NCBI GenBank assembly: GCA_963575745.1
Contig: CAUYUJ010019929.1
Location: 88,305-152,304, forward strand
Direction of reading: 5' to 3'
Length of the DNA: 64,000 nt
Source of the DNA: Prorocentrum cordatum
Lineage: Eukaryota > Sar > Dinophyceae > Prorocentrales > Prorocentraceae
The first letter of the stretch is position 1; every line of letters starts with the position of its first letter. Shown here piece by piece: positions 21,180 to 30,603 of this stretch. The translations under genes and the position numbers were made by a program. Under the pieces are notes generated by a model that was not told the DNA's origin, made no database searches, and saw only the letters and a program-made list of their open reading frames with translations.

Positions 21180-21309
21180 CCAGCAGCAGCAACAGCAGAA
21201 GAGCACCGACGCTGGCCAGAAACGTTCGGAGACATGTGAGGAGAATCTGGCTCGCTTTCAGGAGGAATCGAACAACGCCTTGAAGAGGGCGAGGGAGGTG
21301 GTCGAATAG
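21180..21309 (+). CDS. Terminal exon candidate
   Basis: A frame rich in Gln then KSTDAGQKRSETCEENLARF and QEESNNALKRAREVVE, stop TAG at 21307-21309. Amphipathic helical tail similar in style to the gene 2 C-terminus. No acceptor resolved, though several CAG sites precede it. Confidence 0.4.
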
Positions 21310-21436
21310 GGGAAGAAGAAGGAGCAGGAGAAAGCCATCGCGTCTTCGTCTTCGCAGCGGCGCAGTGCAGTTCCCCCCTCAAACATTGAGTAACTTGCAC
21401 CGCGGGGTTGGTTGGCCCATGCCCAAGAAACACCTG

Positions 21437-21500
21437 ACGTCATCGATCCATCAATGCATGCGTTGACGATGCATTGACGGTTCCTTGGCGCTCAATGTAT
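21437..21500. repeat. GTTGACG hairpin, copy 5
   Basis: Short version: CATCAATGCATGCGTTGACG and ATGCATTGACGG arms. The outer flanks are not symmetric. Confidence 0.75.
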
Positions 21501-21603
21501 GAGGTATTGGGGGTAGCCTGAATGCAAGTTTCTCGTGTTTCAATCATCGAGGTGTGCGGCGGGGCTCTACTGTGAAACGCTGGCTCACTGAGGATCCTCT
21601 TGC

Positions 21604-21730
21604 AGGGGTCACGGGGCCAATTCGCGGGCCGTATCCCGACGAGGATTCGGACTAGCAGTAAGGCTGAATCCAGATCGAGCTTTGCCACGTTCGCGGCAGA
21701 GAGCAACATGATCATGGTTGCCAACTGTGT
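21604..21730 (+). CDS. Exon candidate, low confidence
   Basis: After acceptor CTCTTGCAG the frame reads GSRGQFAGRIPTRIRTSSK, SRSSFATFAAESNMIMV. It continues into a CCT tract, so a donor near 21725 is likely. Confidence 0.3.
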
Positions 21731-21834
21731 TCGATCCTGCCTGTATTTTTCATTCGTACTCTTTCTTCTTCGACACTTCTTCCTTGCTCACGCTCTTCCG
21801 CCTCTTCACTCTCTGCTTCCTCTCCCGCTTTCTT

Positions 21835-22025
21835 CTTCTTCCCCCGCCTCTCCTCCTCCTCCTCCTCCTCCTCCTCCTCCTCCTCCTCCCCTCCTCCTCC
21901 CTCCTCCTCCTCCCCCTCCTCCCCTTCCCTCCTTCCTCCTCCTCCTACTCCTCCTCCTCCTCTCATCCTCCTCCCCCTCCCCCGCCTCCTCCTCCTCCTC
22001 CTCCTCCTCCTCCCCCTCGTCCGTC
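21835..22025 (+). repeat. (CCT)n tract
   Basis: Imperfect pyrimidine triplet repeat of about 190 bp; all long Pro, Leu or Ser frames here are by-products. Confidence 0.92.
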
Positions 22026-22350
22026 ATAATCTCTTCCATTTCTGTTCAGCGCGCGTTGGCCGCATGGCATTTATTGCGGTCGTGTGCGATTATAACTACA
22101 ATCGTGCAAGCATGCCCAAATAGTGTGCCTGTGCGAAAGCTATACGCGTATGTTCGAACGTCGCGGGCATGCACTGAGTCCACACTTGAACTGCTCACAC
22201 TGGTTTGAACATACACAAAAATATGAATCAGTAGGGAAGAAAATGGGAAACAGTGATGGGATAAACTAAACACAACATATATTTCGAAGCCAACATAAGA
22301 ATTTACATAAACAACAACGTGCCAGACATCTGAAGATAACACAACATATC

Positions 22351-22403
22351 TTCCAGCTATAAAAAAAGCTGATAAATCTTCTGGCTAAAAAAACAGCTGT
22401 TCC
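22351..22403 (+). repeat. Right-edge copies of GGCTAAAAAA-type repeat
   Basis: CCAGCTATAAAAAAAGCTG and CTGGCTAAAAAAACAGCTGTT, same orientation as the left-edge copies at 2867-2933, ending two bases before the recombinase frame resumes. Confidence 0.75.
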
Positions 22404-22404
22404 G

Positions 22405-22662
22405 GACCTCTGGGTCTGCCGCTACCAGCTGCGCCACGGCGGCGCAAGCCACGACGCGGCGATTGGCGCCAGGATGCTGGATCAGATCCGCCACCGGGGC
22501 CGCTGGCGCGCCCACAGCAGCTTACGCCGGCACGAGAAGGGCGCGCGGCTCGGCGAGTTGCTCGAGCGTCTGGCGCCCCCGCTGCGTGCCCACGCGCTGC
22601 GCTGCGCCGACTTGCTCGCCGCCTTTGCGGCCGGGCGTCGCCAGCCCTTCGCGAGCCCCTGA
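22405..22662 (+). pseudogene. DIRS-like tyrosine recombinase, C-terminal catalytic half
   Basis: The frame reads DLWVCRYQLRHGGASHD, IRHRGRWRAHSSLRRHEKGA, RLGELLERLAPPLRAHALR, ending TGA at 22660-22662. LRHGG carries the second catalytic Arg and HRGRW the following conserved box. In the family RRYEK supplies the nucleophilic Tyr, whereas this copy has His (CAC at 22531-22533). It completes the half-gene that ends at 2858, in the same orientation. The copy should be inactive for strand cleavage. Confidence 0.8.
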
Positions 22663-22664
22663 GA

Positions 22665-23205
22665 GTGCCGGTCTTCATCGAGATCTCTTCCGGCTCTGGC
22701 AGGCTCGGGCGCGCTGAGGAGCGACGCCTGGCCTTTGGGGCTGCTGGGCTTTTCGGACGCCTTGCAGCACAAAGTGACGCTTGCCAATGATCTCATTCGC
22801 TTCGCATGCCGCTTGTGTCGTGAGGCTATTTTTCGTCGGATCCCCTGGTCCCTGAAGAATCCGCGCACCTCGCGTCTGTGGCTGTGTAATTCAATCGTTG
22901 CTCTAACTAGGCGGAAGAATGTAAGCACTGTGTACACCGATTTCTGCATGTGGGCTGGACATTCTAAAAAAAACACCACGCTTGTCTCCTATCTTGTCGA
23001 TTTATCTGGGCTTGCTGTTCGCAGGTATCTCGGCAGCCGCCGGATGTGTGCCCGTACAGGCGAAGCCCATCAGCACTTAGTTGGCAAACGTCAGGACGGT
23101 GTGTTTTGGATTAAAGTTGCCGAACCATACCCAGCCCCTCTCTGCAGTTTCATTGCCAAGACGGCTATGGGATGCAATTGCTGCGCCGACCTCTCAGAAA
23201 TTTGA
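22665..23205 (+). pseudogene. Methyltransferase-like domain downstream of the DIRS recombinase, deleted
   Basis: PVFIEISSGSGRLGRAEERR (frame 3) has the SAM-binding F-x-x-x-SGSGRL pattern. A second frame from about 22770 reads TLANDLIRFACRLCREAIFR, RIPWSLKNPRTSRLWL (ENP-type motif VI), VYTDFCMWAGHSKKNT, MCARTGEAHQHLVGKRQDG and FWIKVAEPYPAPLCSFI. The two parts are in different frames, and the segment that should carry the motif IV Pro-Cys is missing, so there is a deletion plus frameshift. I recognise this RT-RNase H-recombinase-methyltransferase order from other dinoflagellate DIRS-like copies. Canonical DIRS elements carry a Dam-like domain at a different place. Confidence 0.68.
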
Positions 23206-23285
23206 CAGGTTCCTGTCCGTTGCACAAGTCCCGGCGACAGTTGGCACTCGTGCAAGTATGGCGTTGTCCAGCTTGACGGTGCGGT

Positions 23286-23380
23286 CTTGGCAGTGCGTGT
23301 GGCCGAAGCCACACTTACGAGGTAGGTATCGTGACTCGTTGTTTGCCTGCCCACTCGCTCTGGTAGGTGGCGCCACTGTA

Positions 23381-23436
<56 letters not shown>

Positions 23437-23470
23437 GTCGTCTGGCCTCGAACGGAAGCCTGAGCAACTG
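23286..23470 (+). repeat. Tandem duplication unit 1 with a 52-base poly(A)
   Basis: The unit runs GCAGTGCGTGTGGCCGAAGC, GAGGTAGGTAT, GGTGGCGCCACTGTATGT, an uninterrupted 52-A run (23384-23435), then TGGCCTCGAACGGAAGCCTG. Unit 2 follows at 23570. Confidence 0.75.
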
Positions 23471-23569
23471 CAGTTATCTTAACGCGTTCTGCGGAGCATG
23501 AGTGGGTCGGGCCGCCTTAACCGTTTGGGCTCAAGGCGCCCACCACGCCCCCCCATTTCTCGCCTTGAG

Positions 23570-23715
23570 CAGTGCGTGTGGCCGAAGACACACACTTGCG
23601 AGGTAGGTATGATGACTGGTGGCTTGCCTGCTGACTCGCTCCGGTCGGTGGCGCCACTGTATGTTTTTTTAATAAGAAAAAATCGTTTGGCTTGGAACGA
23701 AAGCCTGAGCAATCA
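23570..23715 (+). repeat. Tandem duplication unit 2
   Basis: Same order as unit 1 (GCAGTGCGTGTGGCCGAAG, GCGAGGTAGGTAT, GGTGGCGCCACTGTATGT, GGAACGAAAGCCTGAGCAA), but the poly(A) is replaced by T7-AATAAG-A6. It ends in a short (ATC)n tract. Confidence 0.75.
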
Positions 23716-24061
23716 TCATCACCATCACCATCATCATCCTTACCGTCATCATTATCACCATTAACATCAGCAACATTAATTAGCGACGAATCTGGGCCTC
23801 GGCAAACATTTGCAGGCACTATTTTGACAGTTCATATTGAATAGTGCGGAGGTATCGGGCGAAAGTGCGATTCCTAAATTGAGGAAGCCGTGGGCGAGAG
23901 TGCAATCCCTGAGCAGAGAGCGCGATGTCTGAATCCATTCTGGGGAAGTCCCGCCCGTGAACGCTGTTCTGGAGTAAGTTGCGATAGCACGACTTTTGAA
24001 TCAGTTGTAGGATAAGGTGAATTTGAAGCCGTTGCTGTGGCAGCCTGGGGCCCAGGGGCGC

Positions 24062-24194
24062 CTTGGCATCGCTCGGACGTGTGCATGTTCTTTCTCGGCG
24101 AGGACCTTCGATGAGCATCCTCGACCATCTGGCAAAAAGAGCACGCACGAAACCGAAAAATGCACGGGGAACGGACGTCCGAACGACGGCAAGG
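24062..24194. mobile_element. 130-bp TIR element J, copy 1
   Basis: CCTTGGCATCGCTCGGACGT at the left pairs with ACGTCCGAACGACGGCAAGG at the right. Four copies in the window (also 26264, 26679, 46935) share a GTGCATG...GCACG core. Confidence 0.82.
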
Positions 24195-25104
24195 CGCAGT
24201 TTGAGCAGGAATATCTGCCCGGATTTAAAGAAAAGCGTCGAGAGCGTCGGGGGCGGGGCACGGGGCCATTTCTCTTGAACAACAAAGAAAAACCGGCGCC
24301 AGCGCGGGGATCAACATATAAGTCTTCTCCAGAAGTGATATGTTTCAAGACACCACATACACATCGTTCGTTTCTAAGTGTTCGAAAGTTCTTTGATTTG
24401 TTGGGGGGGCAAGATCCTTTCATTTCTAAGTATTATGTCCTTGGCCTCTTCCTGGCCACTAGGGGGCCAGGAAGAAATAGAAACGAGCACAATTAGAAAT
24501 GAGCACGATTAGAAATGAACGACGTGTATAGTGATAAGGTATAGCATCCGTATCTACGTCAGTACGTATAACAAGATGTGTACAGAGAACGATCCCATTG
24601 CTTCAGTATTGGACACATCGCAGCGGTGACAGCGCAACCACTAGCCCCACGATTATCTTGATCTGTAAACTAATTCAGCGCCCGTTTGATGTGGCGTGGT
24701 TACGCTGTGGTCCATTATCGTGACAGTTTGAACAAGTCGTGGATGTTCTGCCAACCTGCTGCATTGCTGTTCGGCCGTTCGTTGTTATCGACTGCTCGGC
24801 GTTCGCTCAGCGTCATTTCCTCCCCTCCGCTCTCGTCCTGTCCATCCATCCGTCCATCCCTCCTTCATCCTCCCCTCCCCCTCCCTCCATTCCCTCTCCT
24901 CCCGCCCCTCACCCTTCAAGTCTCTTCCCTTCCCGTTCCTCCGTTCCTTTGAACTCCCCTCTGAAATTTTGAAGACCCCGTACCCGTGAATGCACAAATG
25001 AGGGAGTATTGCAGCGATTTTCTTCCGAAAGGAGACGGTTGACAGAAGTGTTGCGACGACCGTTGCTGGCGAATCTGGCACCGTCTTCTGAACGTTTCGC
25101 TCAG
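24195..25104. other. Spacer, no gene supported
   Basis: Unique sequence with a pyrimidine-rich patch (about 24820-24960). The open frames are short and lack coding composition. Confidence 0.5.
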
Positions 25105-25973
25105 TCCCACCAGCCCATCCAGAAACGATGCCCAGACGAGTTGTCCCGATCAGGGATGTGTAGTGGAACGCAATGGAATAAAGGGTTGAGTAAGATGTCG
25201 TACCCTAAGAGGGGGAGGATGGAGGAATAATCGGAGGAGGAGGAGGAAGAGGAGGAGGAGGAGGGAGAGGGAGAACGGGAGGGGGAGGAGAGTCGAGGGA
25301 GGAGGAGCAACAGGCGGATGAGGAAGAGGATGAGGAGAGGGAGGAGGAGGGCGAGCAGAAAGGCCAGGGACCTCTTGGATGCCTCTCGGAGTCTCTGCGG
25401 ATTCCGCTCGAAGGTCTCCTGGAGTCCTCTTGGGGCCTCTTTAGGGCTCTGGGGGCATCTTGGGGGCCTCCTGTGCACCTCTTGGGGCCGTCTTGGGGCA
25501 CCTTTTGGAGACTCCTTTTATCAGTGTTGATGTTGGCTTTCTCGCCGAGGCCTCTCGGGGCGTCTTGGGTGCCTCTGGGGGGCCTCTTGGGAGTCTTTAT
25601 GGACCCTCTTGGGGGCATCTTGGAGGCCTCTTCGGGCCTCCTGGGCACCTCTTGGGGCCCTCTTGGGGCACCCCTGGGGGCCTCCCAGGCCATCTTGGGG
25701 CCAGATTAGCGGGAATCGGTCAAAGTAGGAGAGATCCTCAATTTGGTTCCCCCCCCCAAAGGGAGCCAAAATGTAGCCAAAACCGTTTGTAACATCAATG
25801 ATTTTGGTTTCTTCGCCGAAAGCCGTTTTGGGCGCTCTGACACCTCGCGAAACCCCCGCTCCAGGCCCAGGGGGAGGAGGTAGGGGGAGGGGTGAACCCC
25901 TCCACGAAGGGGAAGAAGGGGGATTGCAAGAAGAATTTCGCTAAGCCACTCACGCTCCAAAAGGCTGGTGGGA
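25105..25973 (-). mobile_element. ~1 kb TIR element, copy C (inverted)
   Basis: Read on the minus strand it begins TCCCACCAGCC, then GCGTGAGTGGCTTAG, the pyrimidine block, an ATCATTGATGTTAC motif, and CCCAAGAGG-type repeats, ending GGATGGGCTGGTGGGA. It lacks the CGAACGACTCACACCA array of copies A and B and carries a GGA tract (25225-25350) in that place. Confidence 0.82.
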
Positions 25974-26039
25974 TTTAAGGGGCGCAGGGTACGTGCCCTG
26001 CCAGCCGCGTCACGGAGAACTCGGCCGCGTCTGCAGTGC

Positions 26040-26238
26040 GGGATCGTTTCTGGCAACCGCCACTCTGCCACCTTGTCTCTGATGCCGAATCGTCCAGTGC
26101 TGGTACCGCCGTTCGAGATTCCTCCGTCGCTGCTGCCGGCAACTCCAGCCAGCACGGAGGCCGAGCGGGGCAGGAGGCCGCCAGGTCTCTCCAGGCCGTG
26201 GTCGCTGGCAATTCCTCTCTTCCCTCGCAGCCCATTTG
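26040..26238 (+). CDS. Coding-like fragment, low confidence
   Basis: The frame FWQPPLCHLVSDAESSSAG, TAVRDSSVAAAGNSSQHGG, ARSLQAVVAGNSSLPSQPI is Ala/Ser rich and ends at TGA 26236-26238. It could be an exon or chance in GC-rich DNA. Confidence 0.25.
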
Positions 26239-26263
26239 AGAAATGCCACCCGCCACTCTGCCA

Positions 26264-26394
26264 CTTGGCGTCGCTCGGACGTGCGCATCCTTTCTCGACA
26301 AGGGCCCTCGAGGAACATCTTCGATCCTCCGGCCGAAAGTGCACGCACGAAATCGCAAAACGAGCGGGGAGTGGGCGTCCGAGCGATGGCGAGG
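26264..26394. mobile_element. TIR element J, copy 2
   Basis: Left CTTGGCGTCGCTCGGACGTG, right GGGCGTCCGAGCGATGGCG. Confidence 0.8.
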
Positions 26395-26569
26395 CCGCCG
26401 TCGTATCTCTTCTGCCGCCGCCGCCCCCCCCTCCCCCCCCCCCCGCCTTGCCCAGTGCCCGCCGCAGCAGCGGCAGGCCCCCCTCGGCCGAGAGGCCGGC
26501 GAGGAAGAGGAGGTCGAGGTCCCGCAGGTGGGCCGAGGGGGGGGGTCGGCGGGCGGTGGAGGGGAGGAG

Positions 26570-26678
26570 GAGGCGGAGGAGGAGGAGGCGGAGGAGGAGG
26601 AGGAGCAGGAGGAGGAGGAGCAGGAGGAGGAGGAGGGAGGAGGAGGAGGAGGAGGGAGGAGGAGGAGCAGGAGGAGGA
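26570..26678 (+). repeat. (GGA)n tract
   Basis: Purine triplet repeat placed exactly between J copies 2 and 3. Confidence 0.88.
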
Positions 26679-26813
26679 CTTGGTATCGCTCGGACGTGTG
26701 CGCTTTTTCCCGGCGGGGATGATTCAGGAGCATCCGGGATCCTCCTGCGGCAAAAACCACGCGCGGGACCAAAAAATAAAGATATACAGGGAATGGACGT
26801 CCGAGCGATGGCC
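26679..26813. mobile_element. TIR element J, copy 3
   Basis: Left CTTGGTATCGCTCGGACGTG, right TGGACGTCCGAGCGATGGCC. Confidence 0.8.
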
Positions 26814-27084
26814 AGAGGAGGAAGAGGAGGGGCAGGGGGGCGGGCGCGGGGTAGTGAGCAGGCAGGCGCGCCCACCTGCGCACGAGGTTGCCTCCCGCGC
26901 ACGGAAGGCCTGTGCCTTCTCCCCCATCCACCCTCCCCCGCCAACAGGTACGTGATCTCGATGTGCCTTCTCCCCCATCCACCCGGAAGGCCTGTGGGGG
27001 GAGAGGGAGAGGAAGAAGAAGGAGGTGCAGAGGGAGAAGGATGACAGCGACAGCGTGGAAGTGAGGTAGGACGCGCGCGTCAAG

Positions 27085-28555
27085 TTTGGGGGGGTCCCGT
27101 TCGAGACTTCCTCCCAATTCACTCACAGACGAGGCCCCTTGGGGTGCTCACAGGCAATGCCTGCTACGGTACGCCGATGACCCGCCTCGGATTATTCGAA
27201 CTTCACGCGGGGGGGCCCTGAGGGAGGGGGCTCCCGCCCGAGATTTTCTCTTGCGAACCCACTCACAAACGAAGCTCCTTGGGATGCTCAAGTGCGATAC
27301 CTTCTATTGTACGCCGATGATCCGCATCGAATTCGAACATGAAGTGCGGGGCCCTTTGGGAAAGGGCTCCAGCTCGAGATTTGCCAACAATTCACTCACA
27401 GCACAGACGAGACTCCTCGGGCGGTCAGGTGCTATGCCTGCTATGGCACTCCGATGACCCGCCGCAGATTCGAACATGAAGCGCGGGGCCCTCAAGGAGG
27501 GGGTTCCCGCTCGGGACGTCCTCACAATTCACTCACGGACGAGGCCCCTTGGGGTGCTCAAGTGCTATGCCTTCTATTGTGTTCCGATGGCCCGCCTCGG
27601 ATTCGAACATGAAGTGCGGGGCCCTTAGAGAAGGGGGCTCCCGCTCGAGACCTCCTCCCAATTCACTTACAGGCGAGGGCCATTGGGTGCTCATGTGCTA
27701 TGGCTTCCATGGCACGCCGATGACCCGCATCGGATTCGAACATGAAGTGCGGGGCCCTGAAAGCGGGAGCTCCCGTTTGAGACTTCTTTACAAACCCACT
27801 CACAAACTAAGCTCAAGTGATATGCCTGCTATGTTACGCCGATGGCCCGCCTCGGATTCGAACATGAAGCGGGGGGGGCCTGAGGGGGGTGGTTCCCGCT
27901 TGAGACTTCCGCACAATTCACTCACAGACGAGGCTCCTTCGGGTGTTCGAGTGCTGTGCCTACTATGGTACGCCGATGACACGCCGCGGATTCGAACATG
28001 AGGTGCGGGGCCCTCAAAGAGGGGGTTCCCGCTCGAGACGTCTTCACAATTCACTCACAGACGAGGCCTTTGGGGGCGCTATGCCTTCTATTGTGTTCCG
28101 ATGGCCCGCCTCTGATTCGAACATGAAGTGCGGGGCCCTTAGAGAGGGGGCTCCCGCTCGAGACCCCTCTCACAATTCACTCACGGGCTAGGGTCCCTGG
28201 GAGCTCAAGTGAGATGGCTTCTATAGGACGCCGATGACCTTCATCTGATTCGAACATGAAGTGCGGGGCCCTGGGGGCGGGGGCTCCCGCCCGAGACCTC
28301 CTCTAAAACCTACTCACAAACGAAGCTCTTTGGGGTGCTCAAGTGGTATACCCGCTATGCTACGCCGATGACCCACCTCGGATTCGAACATGTAGGGACG
28401 GGGTTCCCGCTTGAGACTTCTGCACACTTCACTCACAGACGAGGCTCCTTGGGGTGCTCGAGTGCTATGCCTGCTATGGTACGCCGATGACCCGCCTCGG
28501 ATTCGAACATGAAGTGCGGGGCGGGGTTCTCGTTCTAGACTCCTTCACAATTCAT
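27085..28555 (+). repeat. Satellite, about 11 units of 120-140 bp
   Basis: Each unit holds GCCGATGACCCGCCTCGGAT followed by TCGAACATGAAGTGCGGGGC, then GGGGGCTCCCGCTCGAGAC, CAATTCACTCACAGACGAGG and CTTGGGGTGCTCAAGTGCTA. The anchor TTCGAACAT occurs near 27190, 27328, 27467, 27600, 27733, 27856, 27990, 28116, 28249, 28381 and 28501. Short frames in it are not genes. GGATTCGAAC matches the complement of a pol III B box. Confidence 0.9.
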
Positions 28556-28559
28556 GTCA

Positions 28560-28860
28560 ACCGATGGTCGATGATCATGATGGCTCGGTGATGGTGATGA
28601 TGATGACGATTGTGGCGGTGATAGTGATGTGGGTAAATGAGTGATCCGTACTAGCTTGATGAGTATTATGATGATGGTGGTGATGGAGACGATGGTGGTG
28701 ATCATGGCATGATGCTGAGTGGGTGAGTGATGAGTGACATGTGAGTGATTGAGTGAGTGTGGAGATGCTGATGATGAGGGTGTTGATGATGATGGTGATG
28801 GTGATGATGATGATAACGATGTTGATAATGCTGATGATGATGAGTCTGCGAGTGTGTGAG
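28560..28860 (+). repeat. GAT/GGT-rich imperfect microsatellite
   Basis: Degenerate GATGAT and GTGAGTGA repeats; no gene. Confidence 0.8.
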
Positions 28861-28989
28861 TCCATGAGTGCGTGCGTGTAGAGGAGGGGTGAGGGGGAGA
28901 AAGAAAGAGGAGGAGGAGGAGGAGGAGATCCTGCGCGGGGGCGTGCAGAGACAACAATAATCCCAGTGTGGATGCTGGGAAAAATCCCC

Positions 28990-29250
28990 CTCCTGTATTT
29001 AACGAATGCGTGCGGCACTGAGGCGCAAGCCCCATTTTGAAAAAGATGTAATATATCCTTAAGCCTGCTGCAAGCGTTTCAAACGAATGTGCGCGGTGTT
29101 GAGGCGAGAGCCCAGTTTGTTAAAAGAGCCGCTCTCCATCTTTGAAACTACTGCAAGCATTTAAACGAATGCGCGCGGCGCTGAGGCAAGCGACCCAGTT
29201 CGAAAAACAGTTGTCCTCCGTCTTTGAAGCTGCTGCCTTCCCGCGAAACG
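28990..29250 (+). repeat. ~95-bp satellite, three units
   Basis: Each unit contains AACGAATGCGCGCGGCGCTG, AGGCGAGAGCCCAGTTTG and CATCTTTGAAACTGCTGCAA. Divergent units of the same family occur at 59110-59290 and 63640-63996. Confidence 0.82.
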
Positions 29251-29526
29251 CCCGGCCCGCCTTACCGACACGCCTAGGGCGCGCGATGGGGAAAACATAT
29301 TTGTCGGGGAAAGGAATTAGGGGGGAGGGGGAAAGAGAAAGGGAGGTCCGCTGGCCTCGGCACTGCAGCAGTCTGCGCGCCGTCTTGCTGAAGGCCCTCA
29401 CGGCCGGGCGCTGGTTTCGACCGCCGCGCGACACCTCTGTGCGCGGGCCCGCGGCCGCCGCCGGAGGCCGGGAGAGCGCCCCGCCCCTCTGGTGCTCGGG
29501 AAGGGCATCGTCTGTTCTCGTTCGGC

Positions 29527-29697
29527 GACAGAGGCAGCCCGCATGGTAAGGAGGAGCGGCGTTCCAGGGTCACCCTTTGGATCCTTCCCCCCTCGGCCCC
29601 TCCTCGGCCCCTCTCGCTGGCCGCGCCCCGCCCGCAGAGCGGCGGCACGGCCTTCCGAGGCCCTCGCGTCCTTCTCGTGCGTAGCGGGGTGACTGTA
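29527..29697. mobile_element. 171-bp TIR element K, copy 1
   Basis: AGCCCGCATGGTAAGGAGGA at the left pairs imperfectly with GTGCGTAGCGGGGTGACTGT at the right; interior CCCTTTGGATCCTTC. Copy 2 at 48922 has better-preserved ends. Confidence 0.65.
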
Positions 29698-29884
29698 CCC
29701 TGGGTCTGAGAGCGTTTGGTACGTCGTCTCGCGACAGCGGCCGCCACCGGCCCTGGCCGCCCCCCCCCCCCCCCCCCCCGAAGCAGCGGGAGCGAAGCTT
29801 TCCCCAGCGAGGGGAGGCCCGGGCCTGAGCCCCAGGCGGCCCAACGCGCAGAGACGAGGTGGCGGCGGACGGCACGACCGCCAG

Positions 29885-30215
29885 ACACGGCAGTGCGGGA
29901 AGCAAGGGAGGGAGGGAGGAGGAGCGGAGGGGAAGGGAGGGAGCAGGGAGGGAGGGAGGAGGGGAAGGAGGGAGAAGCAGGAAGGGAGGGAGAAGGAGGG
30001 GAGGGGCGAGGAGGGAGGGAGGGCGAGAGGAGGGGAGAGAGAGAGGGAGGAGAAGGAGGACGGGAGGGAGGCGAGGGAGAGCGGGAGGGAGGAGGCGGAG
30101 GGAGGTAGGGAGGGAGGGGGGAAGGAAGGAAGGAAGGAAGGAAGGAAGGAAGGAAGGAAGGAAGGAAGGAAGGAAGGGATGGAGGAGGGAGGGAGGGAGG
30201 AAGCAACGAGGGGCA
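29885..30215 (+). repeat. GGGA/GGA tract and (GGAA)n microsatellite
   Basis: Purine-rich GGGAG/GGA repeat to 30120, then pure GGAA tetramers 30121-30178. The long Pro/Ser frames on the minus strand across 29.3-30.7 kb are low-complexity artefacts. Confidence 0.9.
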
Positions 30216-30483
30216 TCGCGTCCCATCCTCTCCCCGCCCGCGCCCTCCCCACCCACCCCTCCCGCGCCCAGGCGGAGCCCCAGCCGACGCGCCCGCGCCA
30301 GGCGCAGCCGCAGCCGCCGCGGCCGCGGACGCAGCGGCCCCAGGGCCGCGCGCGGGGGCGGCGCCTCTGGCAGCGCCTCGGAGGGCCGCCGCAGCCGCGC
30401 GAGCAGCAGGCGCATGGATCGGGAGGACAAGTGCAGTGGGGTGGGGGGCTCCTCCGAAGGGCTCAGGCGACCCGTCCTCCTCC

Positions 30484-30571
30484 TCGTCGCCTCCCTCCTC
30501 CTCCTCCTCCTCCTCCTCCTCCTCCTCCTCCTCCTCCTCCTCCTCCTCCTCCTCCTCCTCCTCCTCCTCCC
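30484..30571 (+). repeat. (CCT)n microsatellite
   Basis: Nearly pure CCT for about 85 bases, ending 10 bases before the spliced leader. Confidence 0.95.
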
Positions 30572-30581
30572 CCGCCTCCTC

Positions 30582-30603
30582 TCCGTAGCCATTTTGGCTC
30601 AAG
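30582..30603 (+). other. Complete dinoflagellate spliced-leader sequence in genomic DNA
   Basis: All 22 positions match the dinoflagellate leader, including core GTAGCCATTTTGGCTCAAG. It is followed directly by ATG rather than by a GT splice donor, so it is a retroposed leader and not a spliced-leader RNA gene. It stands 146 bp before the LINE ORF1 start and immediately after a CCT tract, where the 5' end of a LINE insertion would be expected. Confidence 0.9.

Noticed and set aside
25706-27126. Large overlapping minus-strand frames of 380-410 codons
   Set aside because: They cross TIR copy C, two J elements and a GGA tract in one frame; not plausible as one protein.
27085-28555. tRNA gene cluster suggested by GGATTCGAAC
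   Set aside because: No cloverleaf, A box or CCA end context found around it.
30582-30603. Spliced-leader RNA gene
   Set aside because: A leader RNA gene needs a GT donor right after the leader; here ATG follows, so it is a retroposed leader.
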